Counted from the first letter of the stretch, positions 1 through 9,032 are shown. The stretch is DNA of 64,000 bases from Phocaeicola coprocola DSM 17136 (GCF_000154845.1 NZ_DS981496.1:1-64000), one strand, 5' to 3'. Made by a program: numbers and translations. The notes: generated by a model from the sequence alone, not told the origin.

Positions 1-876
1 GTCCGTGGAGAAATACAGCTGCCATTTGTCCGTTCTTCCATCCATAGGATACCATACAGCTAAGCTCACAAAACGTTTGAGTGCTTTGGAGTATGCTTTC
101 AGTCCATAAAGTTTACCCTTGTTCACTTTATACTCGGTACATCTTGTGATGTCCAGATTTTCAAAATCAATCTTTCCGTCATACAATTTTGGACGTCCGC
201 GTTTTCCTGTCCTATTTTCTAAGGTGGGATAAAACAACACTGCATCATTTCTGAAGCGGCTTATAACGTGGAATCCGTTCTCACACAATGGTTTGATGAA
301 AGTTGCCTTTGAAAAGAACGCATCACATACGACAGTGCCAGAAATACGTTTCAGATGTTCCTGTATGCTGATAAGGTAAGAACTGTACCAGTCTACAAGA
401 TTCTTCCCGTAGCTTTCCAACGTTGCGTTATCAGGTGTCTGTACAGAGCCCAAAGTCATACATTCATGGTTGTCAACGTCTATAACTCCAATACCGGTTA
501 TTTCCAGTCCACGTTTGTATTCACCGGCACAACCGGACCAGAAATAGCCAATCCACGGCGTTTTGCTGCCTGATTTTGGAATGAAAGACGGATCAACGGC
601 TATCGCCTTGCGACCACCTTTAAGGTGTTCCCTGATGATGGCTTCATTGAAGGAAAACCAGTCAAAGTCATCATTCTCAAAATTGTTCCGGTATGTCTGT
701 TCCGAGAAACATCCATATCGTCCCATTTGAAGGAAATTGACGCGGTTAGGTATAGCCATGAACAATTTCATTGCATCCATGAATACTTTCTGAAAAGATT
801 TGCTTATATTTACAACTGATTCGAGAGCGTTTCTGCACTCGGATTGGTATTGCATAAGGAGTGATTCTTTAGTCAT
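1..876 (-). CDS. DDE transposase, N-terminal part (runs off window edge)
   Basis: The minus strand is open from an ATG at 876 to the first base, giving about 292 residues without a stop, so the C-terminus lies outside the window. The protein begins MTKESLLMQYQSE. It contains AVDPSFIPKSG followed by GYFWSGCAGEYKRGLEI, a pattern of IS4/IS701-like DDE transposases in which the Asp of AVDPS is probably the first catalytic acid. A second Asp lies in VVCDAFF, and RKLYDG-like basic residues follow near the edge. The third catalytic residue is not visible. The IS family was assigned from memory of the motif, not from a search. No terminal inverted repeat was recognised in the bases after 876. Confidence 0.8.
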   Translation of the reverse strand, partial: MTKESLLMQYQSECRNALESVVNISKSFQKVFMDAMKLFMAIPNRVNFLQMGRYGCFSEQTYRNNFENDDFDWFSFNEAIIREHLKGGRKAIAVDPSFIPKSGSKTPWIGYFWSGCAGEYKRGLEITGIGVIDVDNHECMTLGSVQTPDNATLESYGKNLVDWYSSYLISIQEHLKRISGTVVCDAFFSKATFIKPLCENGFHVISRFRNDAVLFYPTLENRTGKRGRPKLYDGKIDFENLDITRCTEYKVNKGKLYGLKAYSKALKRFVSLAVWYPMDGRTDKWQLYFSTD

Positions 877-1380
877 AATTAAAAGTGGTGGAATACTTCT
901 AATTTACTAATAATCAACAAATTATGCAATACTTTTTCTGTTGGTTTTCAGCTGTTTAGCATATCTTTTTCATCCCTTTTCTTACTCCTTGACGATTCAT
1001 TCTTGACAGTATTTCAATGATCTCTTGAATATATTTTTGAACCGGATTATGCCGATTCTATGTTTAATTTTAATTTATCGGTAAAAATTTACCGAAGTAT
1101 TGCTTGTTTTCATCTCAATGAAAACATTGATACTTTTTTTAAAGGTTTTTGTGTCTTTTTGCCTTATGTTTTTTGTCGAACGACAAAAATATAAAATAAT
1201 TTATATAAGATGTAATAAAAAGTAATATTTTTTGTTCGTTTTTCTACTTTCTGCATACTGACACTATATGTATGCTTTATTTATGTACTGTTTTAGAAAG
1301 ATCGTTCAGGGGTTTCTGTCCGCTTGTTCGTGTGTTTGCCGGAAATTCGTTACCTTTGCGTCCGAAATCAATAAGAAAAG
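877..1380. other. Intergenic region with two tight inverted repeats
   Basis: No gene is visible in these 504 bases. Two short inverted repeats, each with a two-base AA spacer, stand out: TCGGTAAA/TTTACCGA at 1078-1095 and TTTTTGTCG/CGACAAAAA at 1170-1189. The left part probably contains the end of the transposon whose transposase is at 1-876. The right part carries the promoter of the U32 gene. Confidence 0.6.
1351..1358 (+). promoter_or_regulatory. -7 box of the U32 gene promoter
   Basis: TACCTTTG matches the Bacteroides -7 consensus TAnnTTTG and lies 22 bp before the ATG at 1381. No TTTG stands at the ideal 19-21 bp spacing, so only the -7 element is supported. Confidence 0.55.
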
Positions 1381-2643
1381 ATGAATTACTCAATAAAGGA
1401 CTTCGAAATTATGGCACCGGTCGGCTCTCGAGAGTCGCTGGCTGCGGCTATTCATGCAGGAGCAGATTCTATCTATTTCGGCATTGAAAGCCTGAATATG
1501 CGTGCCCGTTCTGCAAATACGTTTACTGTTGATGACTTGCGTGAGATAGCGAAAGTATGTGACGAGAATGGGGTGAAAAGCTACCTTACGGTAAATACTA
1601 TTATTTATGATGAGGATCTGGCTCTGATGCGGAAAATTGTAGATGCTGCAAAAGAAGCCGGTATTAGCGCTGTGATTGCTGCCGACGTAGCTGTCATGGC
1701 ATACTGTAATCAGATAGGACAGGAGGTACATTTGTCTACTCAGCTGAATATCAGTAATGCGGAAGCTTTGAAATTTTATTCGCAGTTTGCCGATGTAGTA
1801 GTCTTGGCCCGTGAATTGAATCTGAAGCAAGTACGTAAAATTTATGATGCTATTCAGGAACAGCATATTACGGGACCTATGGGGCAGCCTGTACGTATCG
1901 AAATGTTCTGTCACGGAGCTTTGTGTATGGCCGTATCGGGTAAATGTTATCTGAGTTTGAATGAATTGAATGCTTCGGCAAACCGTGGAGCTTGTATGCA
2001 GGTATGCCGTCGTTCGTATATTGTGAAGGATAAGGAAAGCGATATCGAACTGGAAATAGATAACCAGTATATCATGTCGCCCAAGGACTTGAAGACTATT
2101 CATTTCATGGATGAGATGATAGAGGCTGGAGTGCGGGTGTTCAAAATCGAAGGTCGTGCACGTGGACCTGAGTATGTACGAACTGTAGTGGAATGTTATA
2201 AGGAGGCTATACGCTCGTATCTGGAAGGTACTTTTACAGAAGAGAAGAAAGCTGACTGGGATACTCGTCTCAAGACTGTATTCAACCGTGGATTCTGGAA
2301 CGGTTATTATCTGGGACAACGTCTGGGTGAATGGAGCAAGAACTATGGTTCGGAGGCTACCGAACGTAAGGTATATGCCGGACGTGGTATCAAATATTTC
2401 TCGAATATCGGGGTAGCTGAATTCCTGATCGAAGCTTCCGAAATAAAAGTTGGAGATAAACTTCTGATTACAGGTCCTACTACGGGAGCCATGTATGTTA
2501 CTTTGGAAGAAGCACGTGTTGACCTGAAACCGGTAGATGTGGTAAAGAAGGGGGTACATGTTTCGTTTAAGGTACCCGACCGTATTCGTCCTAGCGACAA
2601 GCTTTATCGTATAGTTCCTGCCGATGAGTTGAAAAAGAAATAA
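1381..2643 (+). CDS. trhP: U32 family peptidase-like protein (TrhP/YegQ type, tRNA hydroxylation)
   Basis: The product has 420 residues and starts with the U32 signature APVGSRESLAAAIHAGADSIYFG-type TIM-barrel entry (residues 11-33). It has the family core EMFCHGALCMAVSGKC and the following RGACMQVCRRSY, whose cysteines in characterised relatives (TrhP, RlhA, UbiU/V) bind an iron-sulfur cluster. The C-terminal part with LLITGPTTG fits the beta-barrel extension seen in TrhP/YegQ, which makes 5-hydroxyuridine at the tRNA wobble base. Many databases call such proteins collagenase-like peptidases. The tRNA role is inferred from family resemblance. The gene stands alone, with its own promoter and terminator. 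Confidence 0.8.
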   Translation: MNYSIKDFEIMAPVGSRESLAAAIHAGADSIYFGIESLNMRARSANTFTVDDLREIAKVCDENGVKSYLTVNTIIYDEDLALMRKIVDAAKEAGISAVIAADVAVMAYCNQIGQEVHLSTQLNISNAEALKFYSQFADVVVLARELNLKQVRKIYDAIQEQHITGPMGQPVRIEMFCHGALCMAVSGKCYLSLNELNASANRGACMQVCRRSYIVKDKESDIELEIDNQYIMSPKDLKTIHFMDEMIEAGVRVFKIEGRARGPEYVRTVVECYKEAIRSYLEGTFTEEKKADWDTRLKTVFNRGFWNGYYLGQRLGEWSKNYGSEATERKVYAGRGIKYFSNIGVAEFLIEASEIKVGDKLLITGPTTGAMYVTLEEARVDLKPVDVVKKGVHVSFKVPDRIRPSDKLYRIVPADELKKK

Positions 2644-2664
2644 TTTCTATTATTATCACATTGC

Positions 2665-2726
2665 AATATCCTCTTTATACATTATTCTCCAATGAAAAAA
2701 GTATAAAGAGGATATTTTATTTTTTT
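2665..2726 (+). terminator. Rho-independent terminator after the U32 gene
   Basis: A perfect 16-bp stem (2665-2680 with 2701-2716, core ATCCTCTTTATAC) is followed by a T-rich run, 21 bp after the stop codon. Confidence 0.85.
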
Positions 2727-2787
2727 CTGTGCATACTTTGCAAAAAACAACAGCATCTTTTACTGAAAACATCGAGAATTTTTAATT

Positions 2788-2824
2788 TTTTTTGTACGAA
2801 GGTTCGTCGAGTTTGTACAAAAAA
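2788..2824. repeat. Bipartite AT-rich element, copy 1
   Basis: TTTTTTGTACGAA, 11 variable bases, then TTTGTACAAAAAA. The same arrangement with the same spacing occurs at 31331-31366. Both copies lie between convergent genes and follow a TTTTTAATTTTT stretch. Function unknown. Confidence 0.6.
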
Positions 2825-2881
2825 AACAGGGCTCATGCCGACATTGTGAAAGGAACTTTGTCATCTAAGTAGCATGAGCCC
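2820..2881 (-). terminator. Terminator of the maturase gene (minus strand)
   Basis: GGGCTCATGC (2829-2838) pairs with GCATGAGCCC (2872-2881). On the minus strand the stem is followed by a run of T (plus-strand A run 2818-2826), which suits the end of the gene at 2923-4149. The loop is long at 33 nt. Confidence 0.6.
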
Positions 2882-2922
2882 GTTATATCTTTATTAGTGA
2901 ATGATAAGTCTTTCGGCCTTGG

Positions 2923-4149
2923 TTATAATGTGCCTTTTCTGATAGCTTCCATGATATTGGCAGGTGGACGCTGAGCCAGTAATTCTTTTTTCATAAAATC
3001 CATGTAAGGAGCTACATGGTCGAAATACTGATAGTAACCTTTGCATAAGTAATTTAGTCCGGTTTCTCCGGAAGCTGTTTTGCAAAAACGGTTTTTGGGA
3101 CATTCTCCGTTGCATGCAAAGAGATACTGACATTCCTTGCATTGTGTCGGCAGTTTCTCAGATTTATCCCGGCCGAACTGTAATTGCTTTTCACTGTACA
3201 TCATTTCTACCAGCGATTTTGAATAAATGTTTCCTAATTTGTACTGTGGAAATACGAAGTGGTCGCAAGCATATACATCGCCGTTGAATTCGATTACTCC
3301 GGCATGGCCACAATTTTTTGCCAAAGAGCAAACTCCAGGTTGCTCACCTACCCAGTTGGCAAGTGTAGCATCGAATAATTGTATAAAATATTCGCCGACA
3401 TCATTTCGTACCCATTCATCGAAAATGGTACAGAGAAAGTTTCCCCATTGTTCGGGAGTAACGGAAAAATCGGTTACGGTTTCTGTTGCTCCTTCCTCTA
3501 CCGAGGCTAGATAACGCCCGTCGGAATGTTGGAATATACGCTCTACGATGGGAGTAAACTGTATGTATCGGCACCCTATTTCCTTAAAGAAGTGATAGAA
3601 ATCGAGCGGATAGTCAGCATTGAAATCATTTACTACTGCAAGTGCATTCCATTCTACCTGATGTTTGTTTAACAGGTTGATACCTTGCATTACTTTTACA
3701 AATGAAGGTTTTCCCTGCTTGTTCTTCCGGTATTCGTCGTGAAACTCCTGCGGCCCGTCAATAGAAACACCTACCAGCCAGTGATTGTCGTGGAAAAAAC
3801 GGCACCAGTCATCGGTCAGGAGAGTTCCGTTGGTCTGAATACAGTTGTCGATTGTTCTGCCTCCTGCATATTTTCTTTGTAAGGCAACTACCTTCTTATA
3901 GAAGTCGAGTGGGCGCATCAGTGTTTCTCCACCATGCCAGGTGAAGAGGACTTGTGGCATAGTCTGACTTTCGATATATTCTTTGATAAACTTTTCCAAT
4001 AGTTCATCTGTCATTATCTGCCTGGGGTTGTCCTGGTAAAGTTTAGCCTTTTCCAGGTAGTAGCAGTAATGGCATGCCAGGTTGCAAAGAGAACCCACTG
4101 GTTTTGCCATGATATACATCGGGCGTGCAAACGGGGCGAATGTGTTCAT
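2923..4149 (-). CDS. Anaerobic sulfatase-maturating enzyme family radical SAM protein
   Basis: The product has 408 residues. The radical SAM cluster motif CNLACHYC places Cys22, Cys26 and Cys29 as ligands of the SAM-binding [4Fe-4S] cluster. A cysteine-rich SPASM region follows from about residue 270 (CSLAKNCGHAGV, DVYACDHFVFP, CKECQYLFACNGECPKNRFC), providing two auxiliary clusters. This is the layout of anSME enzymes (ChuR in B. thetaiotaomicron), which oxidise an active-site Cys or Ser of sulfatases to formylglycine. No sulfatase gene is in this window, so the partner would be elsewhere. The gene follows murI on the same strand with a 43-bp gap and may be co-transcribed. Confidence 0.88.
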   Translation of the reverse strand: MNTFAPFARPMYIMAKPVGSLCNLACHYCYYLEKAKLYQDNPRQIMTDELLEKFIKEYIESQTMPQVLFTWHGGETLMRPLDFYKKVVALQRKYAGGRTIDNCIQTNGTLLTDDWCRFFHDNHWLVGVSIDGPQEFHDEYRKNKQGKPSFVKVMQGINLLNKHQVEWNALAVVNDFNADYPLDFYHFFKEIGCRYIQFTPIVERIFQHSDGRYLASVEEGATETVTDFSVTPEQWGNFLCTIFDEWVRNDVGEYFIQLFDATLANWVGEQPGVCSLAKNCGHAGVIEFNGDVYACDHFVFPQYKLGNIYSKSLVEMMYSEKQLQFGRDKSEKLPTQCKECQYLFACNGECPKNRFCKTASGETGLNYLCKGYYQYFDHVAPYMDFMKKELLAQRPPANIMEAIRKGTL

Positions 4150-4192
4150 TATTGTATGATATTAGGTTAGGAGTGATTCTATTTATCAGGTA

Positions 4193-5023
4193 TTATTCTA
4201 GTGTAATACTTTTTACATGTACTTTCTGATGCAGGAAGATGGATGCTGCTTCCTGAAACTTTTCAACAGATTCGGTTGTGAGAAACTCACAGGTTCCGCC
4301 TGCTGTGCAACGTGTTCTTATCTCCGAGTGACGGCGGAGGTAATCTTTTAAACTGGCTGCTACGTATTCTCCTTGAGCTACCAGACGGATATGTGGGGGG
4401 GTGAACTGACGTATTTTCTCTATCAGCAAGGGATAGTGTGTACAGCCTAAGATGATGGTATCTATTTTCGGATCTTGTTCCAAAAGTTGATTAATATATT
4501 CCTGTACAAAATAATCTGCTCCCGGAGAGTTGAATTCGTTGTTTTCCACTAGCGGAACCCAAAGCGGACAGGCTACACCAGTGAGTTGTATATCCGGAAA
4601 GAGCTTATGCAGTTCTATCGGGTATGACTGGGATTTTACTGTTCCGGCTGTGGCAAGCAAGCCAACATGGCGCGAAACTGTGATGTCACCGATACATTCT
4701 GCTGTAGGACGGATTACTCCCAAAACTCTACGGGTTGCATCTATATGTGGAAGATCGTTTTCCTGAATACTTCTCAGGGCCTTTGCCGAAGCAGTATTGC
4801 AGGCCAAAATGACTAATGGACAGCCTAAATCGAACAGCTTGCGTACAGCTTGCAGTGTAAACTCATAAACAACTTCGAATGATCTTGTTCCGTATGGGGT
4901 ACGGGCATTGTCCCCCAGATAGATATAATCGTACTGAGGCAGTAATTCACGGATTTTATCAAGGATTGTCAGCCCTCCATATCCGGAATCAAATACTCCG
5001 ATTGGTCCTGTGGCAGAAAGCAT
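4193..5023 (-). CDS. murI: Glutamate racemase
   Basis: The product has 276 residues, a usual length for MurI. It converts L-glutamate to D-glutamate for peptidoglycan. Visible signatures are GVFDSGYGGLT (Asp12), LACNTASA with catalytic Cys75, and ILGCTHYPLL with the second catalytic Cys194. The gene lies downstream of the bamA-skp genes on the same strand but is separated from them by a terminator-like hairpin, so it probably has its own promoter or depends on read-through. The start at 5023 gives a normal short N-terminus before the PIGVFDSG strand. Confidence 0.95.
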   Translation of the reverse strand: MLSATGPIGVFDSGYGGLTILDKIRELLPQYDYIYLGDNARTPYGTRSFEVVYEFTLQAVRKLFDLGCPLVILACNTASAKALRSIQENDLPHIDATRRVLGVIRPTAECIGDITVSRHVGLLATAGTVKSQSYPIELHKLFPDIQLTGVACPLWVPLVENNEFNSPGADYFVQEYINQLLEQDPKIDTIILGCTHYPLLIEKIRQFTPPHIRLVAQGEYVAASLKDYLRRHSEIRTRCTAGGTCEFLTTESVEKFQEAASIFLHQKVHVKSITLE

Positions 5024-5044
5024 GGATATGACTTGATTAAGTGT

Positions 5045-5100
5045 GAAAAAATAATTGTCATTGACCTCACCCTTTTGGCTGGAGTGAGAGCCAATGACAA
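5045..5100 (-). terminator. Terminator between the Skp-like genes and murI
   Basis: TTGTCATTG (5055-5063) pairs with CAATGACAA (5092-5100), with an inner CTCAC/GTGAG extension. On the minus strand it is followed by TTATTTTTTC. It would end transcripts of the envelope gene cluster. Confidence 0.75.
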
Positions 5101-5130
5101 CTTTATTTTGTTACGTTGAAAACGTATTTC

Positions 5131-5679
5131 TTATTGAGCAGGAGCTGCTGCTGGTGCTGCTGCAGGAACAGCTGTCAGGCTGATACCTAATTTTGTTTTG
5201 ATATCATTTGTAACGTCCTTAGACATCGTGTCGTTGATGTAAGGAATATCTGTACGGTTCAGGTCGAACACATAAGTATAACCACCTGCTGCACCGATTG
5301 CTTTTACTGCATCTTCCAGTTTCTTATAGATAGGTTCCATCATATCTGCATAAGCTTTTTGCAACTGCTGCTGTGCATCTTGCTGGAACTGCATTCCTTT
5401 GTCAGACAGCTCTTGTAATTCTTTCTGACGACGTTCCTGGATATTTTGTGGAAGAGTTTTCTGTTCTTGTTGATATTCAGCAAACTTTTTGTTGAATTCA
5501 TCAGAAGCACGTTTGATTTCGTCTTCATACTGTTTCTGCAATGCCTGAATGTCTGTCTGAGCTTTTGTATATTCTGGCATCACAGGGATAATGTCCATAG
5601 ACTTGAAGTGTGCGAACTTCTGTGCGAATACGCTCATAGGAGCGATAAGTAAAAGTAATAAAGCAATTTTTTTCAACAT
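5131..5679 (-). CDS. Skp/OmpH family periplasmic chaperone
   Basis: The product has 182 residues, with a signal peptide (MLKKIALLLLLIAPMSVFA) cleaved before QKFAHF. A long charged helical region (about residues 35-110) gives the coiled-coil tentacles of Skp, and a C-terminal tail is rich in Ala, Pro and Gln. Skp-type chaperones hold unfolded outer-membrane proteins on their way to BamA. The gene is the second of two Skp-like genes directly downstream of bamA, which supports that role. A -7 box at 5747-5754 suggests it can also be transcribed on its own. Membership is clear from composition and context, but specific client proteins are not known. Confidence 0.88.
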   Translation of the reverse strand: MLKKIALLLLLIAPMSVFAQKFAHFKSMDIIPVMPEYTKAQTDIQALQKQYEDEIKRASDEFNKKFAEYQQEQKTLPQNIQERRQKELQELSDKGMQFQQDAQQQLQKAYADMMEPIYKKLEDAVKAIGAAGGYTYVFDLNRTDIPYINDTMSKDVTNDIKTKLGISLTAVPAAAPAAAPAQ

Positions 5680-5746
5680 AATCTTATTATTTCTATTTGT
5701 TATTAATTTATTTCCGTTTTTTATTTGCTGTCTTTCTTAGACTTTG

Positions 5747-5754
5747 CAAAAGTA
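5747..5754 (-). promoter_or_regulatory. -7 box before the second Skp-like gene
   Basis: Reads TACTTTTG on the minus strand (TAnnTTTG consensus), 68 bp upstream of the start at 5679 and just after the stop of the preceding gene. Confidence 0.5.
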
Positions 5755-5759
5755 TAAAA

Positions 5760-6272
5760 TTAATTTGAATATCCTAATTTAGCGAGCACTTCGTTGCTGA
5801 TGTCTATACGTGGAGAAGCAAAAATCATGCTTTGTGCTGATGCTCGGTCGATTACTGCATCATAATTTTTCTGTGTTGCAATATCTTTAATAGCATTGTA
5901 TATGGCATCCTGAATAGGAGTAATCAGTTCCTGACGTTTTTTCATGCCTTCACCTTCGGGACCAAAATACTTTTTCCGTAAATCTGCTGCTTCTTTTTCT
6001 TTGGCGATAATGGCATTTTCTTGTGCGGTTTTTTGAGTAGCTGATAAGTTAGAAGCGTTTTTCTGATACTCATCATACATTGTTTTCGCTTCTTGAGCTT
6101 TAGCTTCTACTTCACTTTGCCATTGTTTTGACAGGCTTTCCATTTGCTGGTTCGCTTGTTCATAGGCAGGGATTTGTTTCAGGATATACTCCATATCCAC
6201 CAAAGCAAATCGCTGAGCTTGTGCTGCTATACTGCACACGAGCAATGCTGCTAGAAAGAAAACTTTTTTCAT
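5760..6272 (-). CDS. Skp/OmpH family periplasmic chaperone
   Basis: The product has 170 residues when started at the ATG at 6272, which gives a good signal peptide (MKKVFFLAALLVCSIAAQA) before QRFALVDMEYIL. An in-frame upstream extension to 6371 is translated from a repeat sequence and is rejected. The mature part has the OmpH opening strand and an extended, charge-rich coiled-coil region (residues about 40-115), then VIDRAS and a C-terminal NEVLAKLGYSN. It sits between bamA and a second Skp paralogue. The two proteins are similar in plan but clearly diverged, suggesting an old duplication and possibly a mixed oligomer. Confidence 0.88.
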   Translation of the reverse strand: MKKVFFLAALLVCSIAAQAQRFALVDMEYILKQIPAYEQANQQMESLSKQWQSEVEAKAQEAKTMYDEYQKNASNLSATQKTAQENAIIAKEKEAADLRKKYFGPEGEGMKKRQELITPIQDAIYNAIKDIATQKNYDAVIDRASAQSMIFASPRIDISNEVLAKLGYSN

Positions 6273-6293
6273 AAGCAATGTTGTTTTTAAATG

Positions 6294-6373
6294 TAATGAA
6301 GAATGATAAATGAAGAACTGGCTGTTAGCCATGGCTTTGGATTCTTCATTTCTCATTCTTCTATTCTTCATTA
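6294..6373. repeat. Imperfect palindrome of AATGAAGAATG type
   Basis: TAATGAAGAAT and AAATGAAGAA on the left mirror ATTCTTCATTA and TTCTTCATTT on the right, around a GGCT/AGCC centre. It fills most of the bamA-skp intergenic gap. The sequence type recurs in Bacteroides genomes and is often mistranslated as MKNEE-like N-terminal extensions. Confidence 0.6.
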
Positions 6374-6389
6374 AATTGGTTTGTCTGTA

Positions 6390-9029
6390 TTAGAACTCTT
6401 GTCCGATGATGAAGTGGAACTGGCTTCCGCTATATTGAGTAGAACCGTTGATCTTATCGAAACCATAAGCCCAGTCAATACCCATCATACCAATCATCGG
6501 CAGGAAGATACGTACACCTACTCCGGCAGAACGTTTCAACTGGAACGGGTTGAAGTTACTTACATCATTCCAAGCGTTACCTGCTTCTACAAATCCCAAA
6601 GCATAGATACTTGTTGAATTTTCCAACATCAACGGATAACGTAATTCAGCTCCCAGGCGGATGTAAGCATAACCTTCACTACCGTACGGAGTTAAAGATC
6701 CGTTTTCGTAACCACGCAATGCGATTGTTTCTGAAGCGTAGTTGTAACTATATCCTGTCATACCGTCACCACCTACATAGAATGTTTCAAACGGTGAGCG
6801 TTTGTATTTGTTGAAGTGTCCCAGAATACCAAACTCTGTACGTGTCATGATAACCGGACATTTCTGGATATCCATCAGGGCTGTATAAGTTTTTGCTTTG
6901 AATTTCCATTTGTGGTATTCAATCCACTTATACATGCTGGCTGCTTCATCATAATTATTCTTTCCATAAGTAGAATAATCTTTCTTACTGAACAGTGAGT
7001 AAGGCGGAGTAATCTGCAAAGAAGCGCTGAATTCAGAACCGTAACGCGGGAATATCGGGTTATCGGTTGAGTTACGTGATAATGTCAGGTTCAGGCTTAA
7101 GCTGTTACAGTTACCGGTATTCATGTACTGTCCGTTGTTCAGCATGATATACAGATAGCTCCAGTCTTTCAACATGAATCGCTGGTAAGATAATTCTGCC
7201 ATTAATGTAAAGTAGTCGTCCGGCCAGCGTAGACGTTTACCCCAACCTAATGACAATCCGAACATCTTAATAGACTTGTCAGGGTCGTAATATGATTCGT
7301 AATTGTCATAATAACCACCATAGTAGTTTCCATATCCACTTAAGTAGTTATAGTAGTTGTTCATATATGCAGAGTTGTAATACTGACTGCTGACGTCTGT
7401 CTGTACAGAGTAGAATGCTGATACAGACAATGAATTAGGACGTTTTCCACCAAACCAGGGATCAAGGAATGATATACTGTATGACTGGTAGTACTGTCCG
7501 TTGGTTTGTCCACTGATGGTCAATGTCTGACCGTCACCTTGTGGAAGGAATCCACGGAAGTTATCATTCTTGCGGAACAAGTTTGCAAATGAGAAGTTTG
7601 TAAACTTCAAACTCAATTTACCAATAATACCTGTCTGTCCCCAACCAGCTGAGAATTCTACCTGGTCGTTTGCTTTTGATTCAAGTCCCCAGTTAATATC
7701 AACTGTTCCATTTTCGTAATTTGGCTGAACATCTGGTTTGATATTTTCCGGATTGAAGTGTCCCATCTGTGCAATTTCACGGTAAGAACGTTCAAGAGCT
7801 TCTTTACTGAACAAGTCTCCCGGACGGGTACGAAGTTCACGGCGGACTACATTTTCATACAATCGGTCGTTACCGTTGATACGTACATGACTGATACTTG
7901 CCTGTGGACCTTCTACGATACGCATTTCCAAGTCGATAGAGTCACCGTCGATATTAACTTCTACCGGATCAAGGTGATAGAATACGTAACCACGGTTGTA
8001 ATAATTGTTACCGATAGCATCTTCATCGTTACTGATACGGTCGTTCAACAGTTTCTGGTTGTATACATCTCCTCGCTTCATTCGAAGTTGTTCATTCAGG
8101 AGGTCTGAAGGATAAACTGTATTACCTACCCATGTAATATCTCGCAGATAATATTTGTTACCTTCATAAATCTTCATGTAGACATCTACTGTCTTTTCAT
8201 CATAGGGAGTAACGCTGTCTATCTCGATGATTGCATCACGATATCCCAGCTCATTATATTTGTCTATGATCTTCTGCTTGTCTTCTTGGTATCTTTCATC
8301 GATGAACTTCTTGGCACGGAATAAGTTGACCAGTTTTCCTTTTTCATTGGTCTTTTTCATAACGCGCTTCAATTTCTTGTCTGTCAGTACACTGTTGCCA
8401 TCGATTGTAATCTTGTGGACTTTTACTTTATCTTTCTTATCGATGTTTACATCAACATATACCTGTTCCTTGTTTGCAGGATCTTCGCTTTCTACAATAT
8501 TGACTTCTGCGTTTTTGAAACCTTTATCATCGAAATGTCTTTTGATAATGATCTTTGCACGGTCTATCAGGTTAGGAGTAACCTGGCTTCCTTTTGCCAT
8601 ACCCAATTTTGCCTGCAAGTCTTCACGTTCGCTTTTCTTTACTCCGTGGAATCGGATATCAGTAATACGTGGGCGTAAAGACAAATGGATATACAGATAG
8701 ATTTTATTGTCTTCTATTTTTTCTGCTGTGATTTTAACATCAGAGAATAACCCGTGACGCCAGTAGCGTTTGATAGCACTGGTAATGTCATCACCCGGTA
8801 CAGTGATTGTCTGTCCTACGGCAAGTCCTGAGATTCCAATCAAGACATAGTCTTCGTAGTTTTCAATATCTGTAACTTTTATGTCGGCAATTTCATACTT
8901 TTTGGGTGTTCCATTATACAAAATTACCGGCTGGTCGTTTTCTGTTTTGTTATTTTCTTGTGCATTAACAGTTGAATAGCTGAAAATGCAAGCCAAAGCC
9001 AATAGAATGATAGAAAGACAGTATCGCAT
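6390..9029 (-). CDS. bamA: BamA, outer membrane protein assembly factor
   Basis: The product has 879 residues. A signal peptide (MRYCLSIILLALACIFSYSTVNA) precedes five POTRA repeats (about residues 45-420; for example ITDIRFHGVKKSE and VHKITIDGNSVL). The Omp85 beta-barrel follows and ends in an aromatic C-terminus (FHFIIGQEF), the usual beta-signal. It inserts barrel proteins into the outer membrane. The gene starts 3 bp after uppS ends and is followed by two Skp-like chaperones, a coherent envelope-biogenesis operon. An unusual Tyr/Asn/Gly-rich stretch at about residues 545-586 is probably a surface loop. It is longer than the E. coli protein, as is common in Bacteroidetes. Confidence 0.95.
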   Translation of the reverse strand: MRYCLSIILLALACIFSYSTVNAQENNKTENDQPVILYNGTPKKYEIADIKVTDIENYEDYVLIGISGLAVGQTITVPGDDITSAIKRYWRHGLFSDVKITAEKIEDNKIYLYIHLSLRPRITDIRFHGVKKSEREDLQAKLGMAKGSQVTPNLIDRAKIIIKRHFDDKGFKNAEVNIVESEDPANKEQVYVDVNIDKKDKVKVHKITIDGNSVLTDKKLKRVMKKTNEKGKLVNLFRAKKFIDERYQEDKQKIIDKYNELGYRDAIIEIDSVTPYDEKTVDVYMKIYEGNKYYLRDITWVGNTVYPSDLLNEQLRMKRGDVYNQKLLNDRISNDEDAIGNNYYNRGYVFYHLDPVEVNIDGDSIDLEMRIVEGPQASISHVRINGNDRLYENVVRRELRTRPGDLFSKEALERSYREIAQMGHFNPENIKPDVQPNYENGTVDINWGLESKANDQVEFSAGWGQTGIIGKLSLKFTNFSFANLFRKNDNFRGFLPQGDGQTLTISGQTNGQYYQSYSISFLDPWFGGKRPNSLSVSAFYSVQTDVSSQYYNSAYMNNYYNYLSGYGNYYGGYYDNYESYYDPDKSIKMFGLSLGWGKRLRWPDDYFTLMAELSYQRFMLKDWSYLYIMLNNGQYMNTGNCNSLSLNLTLSRNSTDNPIFPRYGSEFSASLQITPPYSLFSKKDYSTYGKNNYDEAASMYKWIEYHKWKFKAKTYTALMDIQKCPVIMTRTEFGILGHFNKYKRSPFETFYVGGDGMTGYSYNYASETIALRGYENGSLTPYGSEGYAYIRLGAELRYPLMLENSTSIYALGFVEAGNAWNDVSNFNPFQLKRSAGVGVRIFLPMIGMMGIDWAYGFDKINGSTQYSGSQFHFIIGQEF

Positions 9030-9032
9030 TTT

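Noticed and set aside
1390-2559. A 389-codon open frame antisense to the U32 gene
   Set aside because: It mirrors a conserved gene, has no family-like motifs and no promoter of its own. It is a shadow of codon use on the other strand.
6273-6371. N-terminal extension MKNRRMRNEE of the Skp-like protein
   Set aside because: It is translated from the palindromic repeat; a proper signal peptide starts at 6272.
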